Positions 32,853 through 44,660 of a stretch of 64,000 bases of DNA are shown here, one piece after another (the first letter of the stretch is position 1; each line of letters opens with the position of its first letter). Under the pieces are notes generated by a model that saw nothing but the letters and a program-made list of their open reading frames with translations, was not told the origin of the DNA and made no database searches. The DNA is from Pyronema omphalodes. Its lineage: Eukaryota; Ascomycota; Pezizomycetes; Pezizales; Pyronemataceae. The stretch spans positions 1 to 64,000 of the forward strand of contig JAJJXM010000082.1 of the NCBI GenBank assembly GCA_024516155.1. The letters run 5' to 3'. Position numbers and translations under genes: made by a program.

Positions 32853-35800
32853 TTACTTCTTAAACGCCACCTTAACATCGTTGACCATAAACGAGCACTC
32901 AAGGCCCATGTCCTTGTAAGGACCGACAATGAGGAGCATGATCCGCTTATGAAGGTTGATGTACTCATCCTCCAATTTGGTGAGAATCTTGCCAACAAGC
33001 TTGTCACTAAGAGCAGGATCGTCGCCCTCTCCGAAGTGCTTATCAACACGCTTCTTGAGAGCTTCAATACCCTTCTTGATATCCTTTCCTTCGTGGTGAT
33101 CGAGGACCTTCTTGAATACAGCCTTGTTGGTCGAACTTCTATTGGGAATGTCATCCGTGCCAGCCTTGACAAGTGCCTCGACATTCTCGACATAGTCCTG
33201 GATTTGGTTAGCAATTAAAGGTTTAAAAAAAAGTTATGCAAGAACATACCAAGAGCTTAGCCAGAGGTCTACGGATAACCGCATTAATGTACAGTCCCAT
33301 ATGCTCCTTGTACTCCTCCTCCGCCTTCTTCCTAAAGTCCTCAAGAATACTGTTACCCTTAGTATCGACCTCTTCCAAGTAATGGTGCATGTTTTCGATC
33401 ATCATAATATGGTAATTGAGCTGCTCCTTATCCTCTGGGTCGACCTGGCCACCGAATTGCGGCGACTCCTTCGCGATTGCTTGTAGAGAGTCGAACATGG
33501 TTTTGTTAATGTTCTTGTATCCTTCGTTGACCATTTCACGGACATCCAGGTCACCCTTGCCATTGCCGTTGTTGTTACTGGTATTGGCGTAGGGCATCTG
33601 TTCTTCAATGCGGGCAGCAAAGATCTAGAGGCGGTTAGTAACAACTTAAGTGTGGGTTACAAAGAATTCTTACAGGAAAGATTCTCATAAAGTTAATGAC
33701 TCCCTTTCTCTTCTTAATTTTGACTTTAGTCTCCTCAATTGCTTTCACTTGCTCATCCAAAAATTTGGCGAACGACTCCACCATACGGTCGTGAAGCTTC
33801 TGCATTGTTTTAAACAAAAACACCTGATCGGTTTCATCGACAGTTGCCATCTTCTGCTCAAGCGCATACATAACTCCAACACCCTGAGTAGCATCGTTGA
33901 TAGTTGCCCAATCACTGAAAAGCTGGAGCTCCTGCATCAAGAAGGAGAAAATTTGACTCATGAACTCATATATAAGCTTAGCCTTAAGCTTGTCAGGTTC
34001 TACGGCCTTCAGTCCAGTCAAGCTCTTGAGGATACGCTGATCGGGAGAGCCATGAGAAATGAACTCGCCAAAGTCAGTGGAGTTACGGGAAGACAAGTGG
34101 AAGAATTCCACAAGGAAATTCTGCTCCTTGAAAACAAGCTGGTAAATCTCGCCAAAGGCTCCGGCAAAGGCTTCATAGGCGTTGATGATGCCTGCAACGG
34201 GCCTGTCTCCACCAATGAAGGATCCTCCACCGGTTCTAATGCGGGCAATTGACTTCTTTACGGTCAGTTTTCTGGCAGCTGTAAGAGAGCTGGATACTGA
34301 GATATCTTCCTTCTCGGGAGTAGTGAAAACCAGCATCTCCTGTTCGTCCGTCGAAGTCTTTTTGGTAATCTTCTTCCATGCCGAAATGTGTTCCCTGATT
34401 TCGTCTTGAATAATCTGTTTTGATGGCTTCTCGTACAATCTCCTGATCTCCATGTACTCATCACCATCAACATCCCGAGCAAATGCAATCAAACCAGCAA
34501 ATTTCCACAAATTTTGGTAAGCTTTATCGTGACCAATCATACGAGGGCGTACACCAGAGTTGATATTGGCAACAGTTCCATCTTTCTTAATTTCCAAGAG
34601 CTCGGCTTGGAATTTGATGTTCAAGAACTGCCGGAGACGGCCCAAAAACGTACGGCAGCTGGTCCGGTATTCCTCCTTGCGTTCTTGAAGGGCGCGCATA
34701 GTACCCACGCCCGCATCGCTGAAAGAACCACGACGTCCAACCGCTCTGGGTGACATGGGGTCAATGGAACCACTGGGTTCAATTGTCTTGATTGCCCTAT
34801 AGAGCGAAAGCAATGTCTGTTCAACCTGCTCCAGTCCACGGGCGGTCTCCAAAGATCCATGCTTAAGAACATCGATTTGGGATGGTGAAATAGTAATGGT
34901 ATCCAAGAGCGTCTGCAGTTCCTTCTGGAGCGTCTTCTGGTTTGCAGTCTGGAGTTGCAAACCTTGGGATTGGTTTTCAATGTGAGTAATATCATCATTC
35001 AAGCTCTGCAAAATGGTAAGTAAGTGATCACTAGACCACCGGAAGGTGGGGAGAGTGGTGAATTCTTGCATACCGAAAGCTCAACAGCATAAAGTGTCAA
35101 CAGGCCGTCCATCTCTTCGCATTCCTGAATAGCCTTGTCGAGCAATTCGGAAAGTTGATTGATTCTGTCATCATCATCCATACTAACTACGACATTGCTA
35201 GATTCCACCCGCGCCAACTCCTTCCTAACGTCTGCCTGGAGAACATCGAGCTTGTTCTGGCCGTTCCAATGGAACTCCTGCAATAAAGCGTCAATATCCA
35301 TGGACAACTTAGATCTATCTAGGCCGTCTAAATATGTTGAAGATTTCATAGATTGGCGTCTACGGCTACGGGTGCCTGGGGAACGCGACCTTGGTCGCTG
35401 AGCTGGCGCATGCAACGCCTCAATCGAAGTTGGCAAAGAAGACTTCTCCTTTGATTCTACTGGCTCATCTGACGTCGTGTCTTTGGGAGGCGATACAATT
35501 GCAGTGGGGACGCTAGCCTGGGGTGGTTTCTTTATCATGAGAGACGCAGGTTCAAGAGGCGAAGGGGGCTTTGGTCCAGGGGGTAGAGTAATCTTTGACT
35601 GACTGTTCTCCCGTGATGGTGGTTGTCTTCCCCTTGCTTCACTTCGCACAGGTGGCTCCTTAGGCGCCAATGGTGCCAATTCAGAAGGGGCAACTGGCAC
35701 CTGATCTCTGGATGAGTTTGAAATAGAAGATGCCCGAGACCGTTTTCCATCCAATGATGGCCGCCCACTATACACAGAGCCATTGCCATTTGGCTGCTCC

Positions 35801-37320
35801 ATCGATGGTCTACCTTGAGGTGAGTGACCGGTTTGCAACGCCGCTGGTATGCTGGGCGGCGGTGCATCTGGTGGAGAGGACATATTTGCGGCTTCTCTCG
35901 CCAATGAACTGGAATGAGTAGGAGTCGTAGGGGTTCTTGGGCGTGATTGTGGAGTATTAAGCTTACTTCCCGCGATATACGTATTAGCCGCTAGACGCAT
36001 TGTAGAAGCAACGTCCCTATTGGATCTCTTATATGCAATAATTGGTGGATTTGTTTGCGATGCAGGAGACGCCGGAGACTCCTCCGGTGGAGGCTGGGGT
36101 TTAGCAGCAGGAAGCATGCCAGCCCGCCGGGAATCTTTAGAATGAGAACTACTGGTCGACGGTGATCTGAAAGCCCCTTCCTGGGAACCTGCTCGTCGTG
36201 AGTCTCTTTCGTCTTCAGACTGATGAGCTGTGAGAGAGCTAGACGCTATCCTACTGCTCGCAGATCTCGAAGAAGATTCGGACGGTCGTCTTCCATGCTG
36301 TGGAGCTGGTGATGGTGCTGGAATGGGAGGCGGCGAAGCTGTAGCTCGCCGTGATGGTGGTTCATCAGAAGGCGTCCTACGCCCCGGGAGAATATCTGAA
36401 GATTTCTGCCGTGTCATAGTACTTGGTGAAGTTAATCCCCCCATTGACGCTGATCGGGAATCTTGTTTTGCTGTTACAAGACCAGTCGGGCGTGGCGGTT
36501 TATTGAGCGTATCAGCTGAATGAGTTGCTGAAACGCTCCGCGAAGTGGATCGGTCAACTGGTGCAGTAGAAGAAAACCCTGTAGCTATTGGGGTTTTTGG
36601 CATTCTATACGAGTCGTCCTGCCGTGATGACTTAGAAGACGAATGAGATGAGCTTCCACCTGCAAATGCATCCAACTCAGATTGCTTGAATCCTTCCAAG
36701 ATTGGTAGCTTCCCAGCGGTGTACTTCTTGAATATTTTGACCAATGAGGAAATAAAAAAGTCCTTTTCCTTCGCAGAATTGGCTTGCCAATAATACGGCT
36801 TGAGAATCGTTACAGTAAACCCCCTCTCGTTTGGTGGACCGTAGTTCTTGATACTTTGTAGGTCATCAAGATTCCATGTTTTTCCGATTGAGAATGATCC
36901 ATTTGAATTCTCGCGCGCCTTGTGCATTCTTACACGACCCGATTTGCGCACTGCAACCATAATCACTCTGGGTTTTATGCTGTCTGGGTCGACTTCGCCA
37001 GGGTTGCTTGGTTTTTCAGATCCGCTGCCTTCTTCGATGACTCTGCAGTGTGTAATGTACGATTCGAGGACTTAATAATTGCAAGGTGTATGTCAGCGAC
37101 CGAGCTCGTGGATGATGTGTGCAGCGAGCACAACGATTGGACGAAAAGACACGACGGGTTGTCACAACAGGTACGCACGGGAACCATCTGTAGGATCAAT
37201 CTTGTTGAAGCAAGACTGCATAATCCTCCGCTTCTCATCTTCAAACTGCTGGGCTTTACTCAGGGCAGCAGCCTGGCCTTGGGAGGTAGAGGATGACGGA
37301 GTTCTAGAGGAGTCGGCCAT
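32853..37320 (-). CDS. SEC3: Exocyst complex subunit Sec3, 1396 aa, five exons
   Basis: Sec3 marks sites of polarised exocytosis and binds PI(4,5)P2 and Rho GTPases through its N-terminus. Exons (minus): 37320-37179, 37070-35074, 35005-33674, 33624-33250, 33197-32853. The N-terminal PH-like domain covers about residues 30-190, including ESYITHCRVIEEGSG, PRVIMVAVRKSGRVRMHKA and the FTVTILKPYYWQA segment. A long Ser/Pro/Arg-rich disordered region follows (about 200-590), then a coiled coil (DIDALLQEFHWNGQNKLDV; LNDDITHIENQSQGLQLQ), then the Sec3 C-terminal helical domain to the end (FVEHK-free; ends VNDVKVAFKK). All four intron junctions preserve frame; the last has a TTGCTAACC branch point. 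It shares a 585-nt divergent promoter with DBP4. Confidence 0.92.
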
Positions 37321-37905
37321 GGTGGGTGCAGGAGCGACGCAATTCGGTGGTATCCGCAGCTGCTCCTGAAGGCGTCAAAAGTTGGTACAAGCCGAGATGA
37401 GGTGGTTGTCGGGGGAGAAGCTGTAGGGGCACAGCTATTCCAAGCTCCCGGTAAGGGCGGAGCGGTGTGGGGGCGCGCTGGTGAAGCGATTCGATAAACA
37501 GTCGGTGTCGGGGGCGGATCTGTTTTGTCTCGGGGGAGTTGAGTTATTACTCTGTGTTCGTACGGTCGCCCTCAGTTTACTTTCGGTGTAAGCTGGCTGC
37601 TGGCTGGGTTAGGTCGCTAGCGGTGCCTGGGCCCAAGGACGGGCAAGGAGAGCTGGGCGAGGCCGTAGCGGTCGGGGCTATCTTATCTTGATCGTACGGC
37701 CGAGTTGGGCATCTTATCTTGATCTTTCTTCCTTCTAGCATATTCTTAGCTAGCCTCAATCTTATCTGGACAAGCATTCATTGAAAAATGACCAACCCAT
37801 AACGGTTAGCTAAAACAACCCTACTGCAGTCGGCGGGTCACTTTTTTCGTGTTTCGCGAAAAGTTTAGCAACCTCCATCACCAGCACCACCGACACCTAG
37901 CAGCA
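37321..37905. promoter_or_regulatory. Divergent promoter of SEC3 and DBP4 with repeated GATA-type sites
   Basis: The intergenic region contains TCTTATCTTGATC at 37681-37693 and again at 37712-37724, plus a further CTTATCT near 37758. Read on the minus strand these are GATAAGATAAG-like sites, suggestive of GATA-factor binding. The left part is G-rich. Confidence 0.4.
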
Positions 37906-40251
37906 ATGCCTACCATTCGAGTACCCGAAAAAGGGAAGCCAAAATCTGCCCAGAACAACCGCAAGCTCACCAAATCGCTAAAACGTAAACGTGACGAAGA
38001 CGAACTTGCAAAACTTGAAAAGGCCGTTCAGGAATTCGACCCGACGAACAAGAAGCTTTTCGCAGACCTACCTCTTACTCGCCAGACCGCGGCCGCTCTC
38101 GACAAATCACATTTCAAGGAGCTCACTGATATTCAGCGCAAAGCAATTCCTCTCGCGCTTAAAGGTCGCGATGTTCTTGGAGCTGCAAAGACTGGATCTG
38201 GAAAGACTTTGGCATTTTTGACGCCTGTATTGGAAAACCTCTACCGTAAAAAATGGACAGACATGGATGGTGTTGGAGCACTTGTAATCTCTCCTACTAG
38301 AGAATTGGCAACTCAAATCTTTGAGGTACTAAGAAAAATTGGCCGTGAACACACCTTCTCAGCAGGATTAGTTATTGGAGGAAAGAAGCTACAGGATGAA
38401 CAGGCAGCGCTACACAGAATGAATATTGTAGTCTGTACTCCCGGAAGATTGCTCCAGCACATGGACCAGACGGTTGGACTGAACTTTGAGAATCTGCAAA
38501 TGTTGGTACTTGACGAGGCGGACAGAATTTTGGATATGGGTTTCAAGGCAACCTTGGACGCAATTATTTCCAACCTTCCCCGGGAGCGCCAGACTCTTTT
38601 ATTCTCAGCAACACAAACCAAGAGTGTCAGCGACCTTGCCCGACTTAGTTTAAAGGAGCCCGAATATGTCTCCGTCCACGAGACAGCCACCAGTGCCACC
38701 CCCACGAAGCTCGAGCAATTCTACATGGTTGTTCCCTTGGACCAGAAATTAGATACTCTCTACTCTTTCCTACGAAACCACTTGACCTCCAAGATTATGG
38801 TGTTCGTGAGCTCCTGTAAGCAAGTCCGATACATCTACGAAACCTTCCGCCAGCTCCACATTGGTATCCCGCTACTTCACCTTCACGGAAAACAGAAGCA
38901 AACCGCCCGTACCGAAATTACCGCAAAGTTCTTGCAGTCGAAGAACAGCTGCCTGTTCGCTACAGATGTCGTCGCCCGTGGTCTTGATTTCCCAGAAGTC
39001 GATTGGGTTGTCCAGGTCGATGCCCCTGAAGATACCGATACCTACATTCACAGAGTCGGTCGTACCGCTCGTTTCGAGAAGACTGGACGTGCGCTTCTCT
39101 TCCTCTGCCCCAGTGAGGAGAAGGGTATGACAGCCCGTTTGGAAAGCAAGAAGGTCCCTATCGTTCGTGTAAACGCCAAGGCAGCAAAGAAGAAGGATAT
39201 CAAGATTCAGCTACAGAACCTCTGTTTCAAGGATCCGGACCTCAAGTATTTGGCCCAGAAGGCTTTCATTTCTTACGTTCGCAGTATATCAATCCAGAAA
39301 GACCGGGAAACATTCTCGATTACTGAATATCCCCTCGAAGAATTTGCCTCCAGTCTTGGACTCGTTGCAGCACCGAGAATTAAGGGTATGAAGACTGTGG
39401 ATGTTGAGAAGATCAAAGAACGCAAGAACTTGCCTCGAGCACTCAAGAGTCTTGAGACTGCGCCAGACAGCGACGACAGCGATGCGGAGGACAAGAAGAA
39501 AGTCCGCACAAAACACGACAAGATGGTGGAACGTCAAAACCAAGGAGTATTGGCAGACCACTACCGAAAGCTCGCCAAGGAAGACGAAGCCGAAGACGAC
39601 GAGGCGGACTTCTTGCAGGTCAAGAGAAGAGGATTCTCTGACTCGGAAGGATCCGATGACGAAGATAAGAAGGAGGAGAAGGGACCTAAGAAGATCGTTC
39701 TTGGAGGAAAGGAAATTATTGTCGATTCCAAGAAACGTGAGCAGCTTCTTATGTCGAAAAAGAAGTTGGCTGCAGCTGGTCCAAGAGGTACAAAGCTTCT
39801 CTTCGACGACGACGGAGAGGCACATGCTTTGTACGAGCTCGAGGACGAGAGCAAGTTTGCAGCTGCTGGTCCAGCGGCTGAGCAGCGACAGAAGTTCGTT
39901 GAGAAGGAGACGGAGAAGGTTAAGATTGCGGATGTTGATGATCGTGATCTTGCAAGGCAGAAGAAGAAGGAGAAGAAGGAGCGCAGAAAGCAATTGGAGC
40001 GTGAGGCTGCTCTTGCTGAGGCGCGTGGTGACGATGACGAAGATGATAATGCTGCGGAACAGGGTATCCAGCTATATGGCAAGTTTGAGATGCCCAAGTG
40101 GGATAATGACAGTGAAAGCGAGGCTGAGGTCCGGGAAGAACCCGAGAGACCCAACAAGAAGAGGAGGAAGGAGACAAAGGTTATTGAAGCAGAGGATGTG
40201 CCCGAGAATTTGGAGGATCTTGAGGCGTTGGCGGCTGGTTTGTTGGGTTAA
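37906..40251 (+). CDS. DBP4: DEAD-box RNA helicase Dbp4 (18S rRNA processing), 781 aa, single exon
   Basis: Dbp4/Hca4 releases U14 snoRNA from pre-rRNA during small-subunit assembly in the nucleolus. The ATG at 37906 ([11 protein letters not shown]) is chosen over an in-frame ATG at 37849 because the extra 19 residues are His-rich and look like leader. Helicase motifs appear in order: Q motif before [19 protein letters not shown] (I), PTRELATQ (Ia), TPGRLLQ (Ib), VLDEADRIL (II), SATQT (III), FVSSCKQ (IV), [11 protein letters not shown] (V) and HRVGRTAR (VI). The Dbp4-specific C-terminal region follows ([15 protein letters not shown]), then a long acidic/Lys-rich tail with [18 protein letters not shown]. 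Length matches fungal Dbp4 (about 770-820 aa). Confidence 0.95.
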   Translation: MPTIRVPEKGKPKSAQNNRKLTKSLKRKRDEDELAKLEKAVQEFDPTNKKLFADLPLTRQTAAALDKSHFKELTDIQRKAIPLALKGRDVLGAAKTGSGKTLAFLTPVLENLYRKKWTDMDGVGALVISPTRELATQIFEVLRKIGREHTFSAGLVIGGKKLQDEQAALHRMNIVVCTPGRLLQHMDQTVGLNFENLQMLVLDEADRILDMGFKATLDAIISNLPRERQTLLFSATQTKSVSDLARLSLKEPEYVSVHETATSATPTKLEQFYMVVPLDQKLDTLYSFLRNHLTSKIMVFVSSCKQVRYIYETFRQLHIGIPLLHLHGKQKQTARTEITAKFLQSKNSCLFATDVVARGLDFPEVDWVVQVDAPEDTDTYIHRVGRTARFEKTGRALLFLCPSEEKGMTARLESKKVPIVRVNAKAAKKKDIKIQLQNLCFKDPDLKYLAQKAFISYVRSISIQKDRETFSITEYPLEEFASSLGLVAAPRIKGMKTVDVEKIKERKNLPRALKSLETAPDSDDSDAEDKKKVRTKHDKMVERQNQGVLADHYRKLAKEDEAEDDEADFLQVKRRGFSDSEGSDDEDKKEEKGPKKIVLGGKEIIVDSKKREQLLMSKKKLAAAGPRGTKLLFDDDGEAHALYELEDESKFAAAGPAAEQRQKFVEKETEKVKIADVDDRDLARQKKKEKKERRKQLEREAALAEARGDDDEDDNAAEQGIQLYGKFEMPKWDNDSESEAEVREEPERPNKKRRKETKVIEAEDVPENLEDLEALAAGLLG

Positions 40252-40664
40252 TTTTAATGGTGATTTAGCTGTTTGGGACTTTGCGGTCGATGTATATACT
40301 CTTGGAGTTTTGGGAAACAAAAGTTTGACAGTGTTTTTAGAATCAATATGGCGGGTTATTCACAAATACTTATTTGCACGAATCAATCGTATAATTCTTG
40401 TACGACTATTCTATCGGTTTAATGACTGTTATGTGATAAAGAAGCACCGTGGTATTTAATCTAGAGTATGTGGCACTAAACATACAGTACATTAACGCAT
40501 TTTTCATCCTTCCAAGCCAGACTAGACAATGTGATATTTACAAAGGCGTACGCCGAAAATTGACCATGAAAACCCCAAAAAGCAATCCCTTTCTACATTC
40601 GCTAAAGACAAATCTCCAATTTTTAAAACTATCGCCCTCGTAACTTCATCCCTTGTGAGATGAT
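40252..40664. other. Convergent 3' region, DBP4 / SRP40
   Basis: A 413-nt AT-rich spacer holding the 3' ends of two nucleolar-protein genes. No gene is seen. Confidence 0.5.
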
Positions 40665-41883
40665 TTAGTCCTTGAACTTGTAAGACTTGGTCTCAAAGTC
40701 AATGGCACCACCCCTGTAAGATCCACGCTTCTTCTTGTTCTTCTCCTTGGTGAATCCCTTTCCTTTAGTGACGATAAGATCGGCGTGTGCCCGGGCAGCA
40801 TAGTGGTTCTCCGCGAATCCAGCAGCCTCGTATCCGTTGTTCATCAACGATTCATCTTCGTAGGAAATTTTGTTGAGATCGATACGAGAAAAGCGCTTGG
40901 CGGTAGAGTTCTTGGGCTTTCCGGACTCCTCCTCATCCTCAACCTTGGCCTTCTTCTCGGCAGGGGCAGGAGATGGGTCGCGCTTGCGCTTCTTCTCCTC
41001 AACCTTGGGCTCTTCCTCCTTCTTCTTCTCCTTCTTGTCGGACTTCTTGGTCTTCTTCTTGTCATCGTCGGAGTCGGAGGAGGAGCTGTCGGAGTCGGAG
41101 GAGGAGCTGTCGGAGTCGGAGGAGGAGCTAGAATCGCTGTCAGAGCTAGAGTCGCTGTCGGAGCTGGAGTCGCTGTCGGAGCTGGAGTCGCTGTCGGAGC
41201 TGGAGTCAGAGCTGGAGTCAGAGCTGGAGTCAGAGCTGGAGTCAGAGCTGGAGTCAGAGCTGGAGTCAGAGCTGGAGCTGGAGTCGCTGTCGGAGTCAGA
41301 GCTCGAGCTGGAGTCGGAAGAAGAGTCGGAAGAAGAGTCGGAAGAAGAGCTGGAATCAGATTCGCTGCTGCTACTGCTATTACTGGTAATTAGCTTCACC
41401 CATGCAAATCCTGAAGATAGTTTTCACAAACCTGTCGTCGCTGCTATCCTCCTTCTTCTCAGTCTTCTTGTCGTCCTTCTTCTCCTCCTTCTTCTCAGTC
41501 TTCTTGTCGCCCTTCTTCTCCTCCTTCTTCTCCTCCTTCTCCTCGGCAAGAGTAGCGGTAGAGTCAGTGTCATCATCACTGTCAGATTCAGAGGAGTCGC
41601 TGTCGCTGTCGCTGCTCTCACTGTCGCTCTCATCTCCGCTGTCCTCAGCGGTGGTCTTGTCGGCAGTCTTCTCCCAAGCCGCAAGAGCTTCGTCGAGGGA
41701 CTTGGGTGCAGGAAGCTTCGAAGACTTCTCCACCTTGCGTGATGAGGTCTCAGCCTCGAAGATCTTCACGGTGGAAGAGAGGCCGGCATCCTTGAGGAAA
41801 GATCCGACAAGGGCGTAAAGGCGGGCATCGACTTTTGGCTCGGAGGCCTTGGTGGCCTTGGTGGTCTTCTTGTCCTTCGCCAT
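40665..41883 (-). CDS. SRP40: Nucleolar Srp40/Nopp140-like protein with LisH motif, 389 aa, two exons
   Basis: Nopp140/Srp40 proteins chaperone snoRNPs in the nucleolus and coiled bodies. Exons (minus): 41883-41432 and 41382-40665. The intron (GTTTGT..CCAG) joins a Lys/Glu/Asp-rich exon to one starting with a serine run. A LisH-type helix pair lies at about residues 20-50 (RLYALVGSFLKDAGLSSTVK). Long Ser/Asp/Glu tracts alternate with Lys-rich blocks, as in the family's CK2-phosphorylated acidic repeats. The conserved SRP40 C-terminal domain is clear: FSRIDLNKISYEDESLMNN, then KRGSYRGGAIDFETKSYKF at the end. The repetitive Ser/Asp codons create large false frames on the opposite strand. Paired convergently with DBP4. 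Confidence 0.92.
41197..41268 (-). repeat. Coding minisatellite, six perfect 12-bp copies
   Basis: GAGCTGGAGTCA occurs six times without change inside SRP40, encoding Asp-Ser-Ser-Ser units on the minus strand. An 18-bp GAGCTGGAGTCGCTGTCG-type repeat adjoins it. Copy number is likely to vary between strains. Confidence 0.9.
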
Positions 41884-42889
41884 TGCAATTGTCTATCGGG
41901 ATTCCGTGTTGGTGGAGAGGCGGTTCCGAGTGAGATGCTAGTGAGAGATGAGATGATCATTTTTTTCAGCAAAAGATTTTTGATGCGCAACCCAAGCGCG
42001 TGGCAGGGATTCGCGTTTTTGAGGGCTTGGCAGGCACGTGAGATTCTAGACCGAGCGGCGGGTTGACCCGCGATTTCCGTGTGCAGAGCTGCGTCACGAG
42101 GCAACTGCGCGTCCGCGTCAGCCTCCGAGCTCAAGCGAGCTCAGGAGAGCACGAGAGCTCTGTAGCATCACGAACAACCGGCGTCGAACAAACGACACAA
42201 TCGAAGAACACCGTCGGTTTGAATGAAATCCGAAATACGATTTACTGCAAGAGAACACATGTATTAGCTCAGGCCAGTTGATTGATGGACCAAAATGCAA
42301 GTTTAGATTCGAGCTCTTGAACCTTACATACGTTCGTTTGACAACCACCACTCCGACATCTCCACCACCCAGCCACCCTCACCGCTTCCTACACTTTATA
42401 CATGTATAAACCCCAATCGAAAGTACAATAGCAACACCCATAACAATAAAAACAACTTCAACAAGGACACTATCGTCAATACCAAAGAACCACATTTTTA
42501 GATGCGAAAGAGGGTGTGAAGTTCAAGCAGAATCTAGGGGTATAAATATGCCCTATTCTTGGCCCTATGCTTGGTACCCGGAGTTACGACGACAAAGGCT
42601 TGGTTGATCTGCGGATAATAGGGATCCGTTCGGCAGTCCGGCTACGTATCTCCATCTCCGGGTGTGGGGTCTGTGCGGATTCCCTCGGAGAAAGTGGTTT
42701 TGAGTTAACCGGCGTGACTGATCTATTGGATTCCCGATATTCGAGAAGAATTCTACAAATCGGTAGTAACTACCTACTACAGCCCAGAATTGCAACTATG
42801 CGTTTCGGAATAACGGCTATCGATTTCCAGAATCTTTATGATATTACAGATCAGTAACTGGATCATTTCTGTGTCTGAACATTGGTAAA

Positions 42890-42934
42890 CTCAGGCAAGG
42901 AAACCCCTCAGACGAGGAAACCCCTCAGGCAAGG
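42890..42934 (+). repeat. Short tandem/direct repeat
   Basis: AGGAAACCCCTCAG occurs at 42898-42911 and 42915-42928 (17-nt period), and CTCAGGCAAGG occurs at both ends (42890 and 42924). This is about two and a half copies of a 17-nt unit with a diverged middle. Confidence 0.8.
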
Positions 42935-43829
42935 CAACAAGTGCGTTTCTGCCGCAATTGCCGTTATAGTCAAAGCATCACAATTAACCTGCAGTTGATA
43001 CTGTGCAATGCGAACCATGTGCAGGTGGTTCTATTATTGCAGAATCAATCAAGTCTCTGTATGTCCATAGCCGCTGTACTGAGACAAACGAATTACTGTA
43101 ACAATCGCTGTATGAAGCTTTCGGCAAACAGTTATCAGTATCAAACGATAACCCAGTCAGGTATACACAGCATGAGCGCGGCAATTCAGAAACGCACCAT
43201 ACAAGATTTGGGTTCCATAGAATGAGGAACCGAGCTGATGATTCGACAGACTTAGGGCAAAAAGCAGCAACCCGGGCGTACGGAATCTGATAGGTAATTG
43301 GTTTAATATGTTAGAGCTGTTGGATTCCGAGAGCAGTCCGTGTTAGACGCTGAATATTTGCGAGATATGCTGTGTTACCAAGATCAAGAATGTTGGGTTT
43401 GTATGATGCGGTCCGCTACGGTATCAACAGGCTTTGTGTGAAACCATGGGACGGCATACCGCCTTCACTTTGGGTTATTTCGTGTGCTCTACATTGCGTT
43501 TTAAGGGAGTTGAAGACTTGTCGTCCAAATCGAAGGCAGTTGGTTGGTAATACCGATGCCTTGGCGGGATAATACACGAAACGTGGGGCCGGAATTTTAA
43601 AGCATCATACTGGGCCTTACCCTGGCGACTGGAGCTTGATCGTTACACTTGAAGCTTAATCCCGGTGGTTTGGATCTTCCGAGTGGTGTTGATATCGCGC
43701 TTATTGATCTTGCGGTTTGGGCAGTTTCAGACAGGCTCAAGGCGATGCATGGATCTTCCGGCTCACCAGTGCAACGTCTTGAAGTGCATGCTGGTAATCC
43801 TATCGACCGCCAAGATTACCGCGGCAGAG

Positions 43830-43838
43830 TATATATAA
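43830..43838 (+). promoter_or_regulatory. TATA box of the carbonic anhydrase gene
   Basis: TATATATAA lies 135 nt before the ATG, followed by an A/C/T-rich leader without upstream ATGs, as in highly expressed fungal genes. Confidence 0.6.
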
Positions 43839-43964
43839 CAGCTCAACCTTCCACCTTCGTTATTACTCCAGAACACAAACCAACTCTACTACCAACCCAA
43901 CAGTTCCACATAGAAATCATCAGCTATCCTCTTATTACCACTTTAAATTATCACCACTATCAAA

Positions 43965-44660
43965 ATGGCCTGCGAGAGTCAGTTCCCTAGCGATATGAGA
44001 GAAAGAACTCAGCTAATAGTAACAGAAACCATCCTTGACGACCTCCTCTGCCGCAACCGCGAGTGGGCTCACCGCACTGCTGAGACCAACCCCGCTCTCT
44101 TCCCTGCTCTTGCCGTTGGACAGTCCCCCAAGATCCTCTGGTTCGGATGTTCCGACTCTCGTGTCCCTGAGACCACCGTCCTCGACCTCATGCCTGGTGA
44201 AGTCTTTGTTCACCGCAACATCGCCAACATCCTTCCCTCCACCGACCTCTCATCCTTGTCTGTCCTTCAGTACGCCGTCGAGGTTTTGCAAGTTCAGCAC
44301 ATTATTATCTGCGGACACTACGCCTGTGGAGGTGTCAACGCCGCTTTGGGACATAAGAAGTTGGGACTTATTGACTCTTGGTTGAGAAACGTTAGAGAGG
44401 TTCGTGCGAAGTATGAGAAGGAGCTTGAGGGATTGTCGCAGAAGGAGCAGAGCAAGAAGCTTGTTGAGTTCAACGTTATTGAGCAGGTGCGCAGCGTTCT
44501 TAAGAACGCTAACGTTCAGGAGGCGATGGAGGAGCGGGGATTAGAGGTGCATGGATGGGTTTACGATGTTGGATGCGGAGAGTGCCACGTTCTTCAATGC
44601 CCTGAGGACCCGAAGGCTCACGTCTTCATGGTGAAGAACCCCCGCGCTGAGTTGGAGTAA
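43965..44660 (+). CDS. NCE103: Beta-class carbonic anhydrase, 231 aa, single exon
   Basis: It catalyses reversible CO2 hydration, supplying bicarbonate for carboxylases and CO2 sensing. Zinc ligands and active-site residues are all visible: Cys in WFGCSDSRVPETTVLDL with its Asp-Arg dyad, and His and Cys in ICGHYACGGVNAAL. The GEVFVHRNIANI and LQYAVEVLQVQHI segments match the family. Length is usual. The start is the first in-frame ATG (AAAATGGCC context). There is no targeting peptide, so it is likely cytosolic. Codon use is strongly C-ending, suggesting high expression. The symbol follows the yeast orthologue; filamentous fungi often have several paralogues, so orthology is inferred. Confidence 0.95.
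   Translation: MACESQFPSDMRERTQLIVTETILDDLLCRNREWAHRTAETNPALFPALAVGQSPKILWFGCSDSRVPETTVLDLMPGEVFVHRNIANILPSTDLSSLSVLQYAVEVLQVQHIIICGHYACGGVNAALGHKKLGLIDSWLRNVREVRAKYEKELEGLSQKEQSKKLVEFNVIEQVRSVLKNANVQEAMEERGLEVHGWVYDVGCGECHVLQCPEDPKAHVFMVKNPRAELE

Larger units (their letters stand above)
41884..43964. other. Divergent promoter region, SRP40 / carbonic anhydrase
   Basis: A 2.1 kb spacer. The left end is the SRP40 promoter. The middle contains a small tandem repeat. The right end has the TATA box and A/C-rich leader of the carbonic anhydrase gene. No other gene is supported. Confidence 0.5.

Noticed and set aside
33650..34252. 200-codon plus-strand frame opposite SEC3
   Set aside because: It is antisense to the conserved Sec3 C-terminal domain, and the product has no motif.
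39289..39993. 234-codon antisense frame, and a shifted sense frame of 352 codons, over DBP4
   Set aside because: Both are shadows of the acidic/Lys-rich DBP4 tail; the products are Leu/Ser- or Arg-rich repeats.
40785..41818. Large plus-strand frames (200-290 codons) opposite SRP40
   Set aside because: They arise from Ser/Asp/Lys repeat codons of SRP40, which has a recognisable C-terminal domain on the minus strand.
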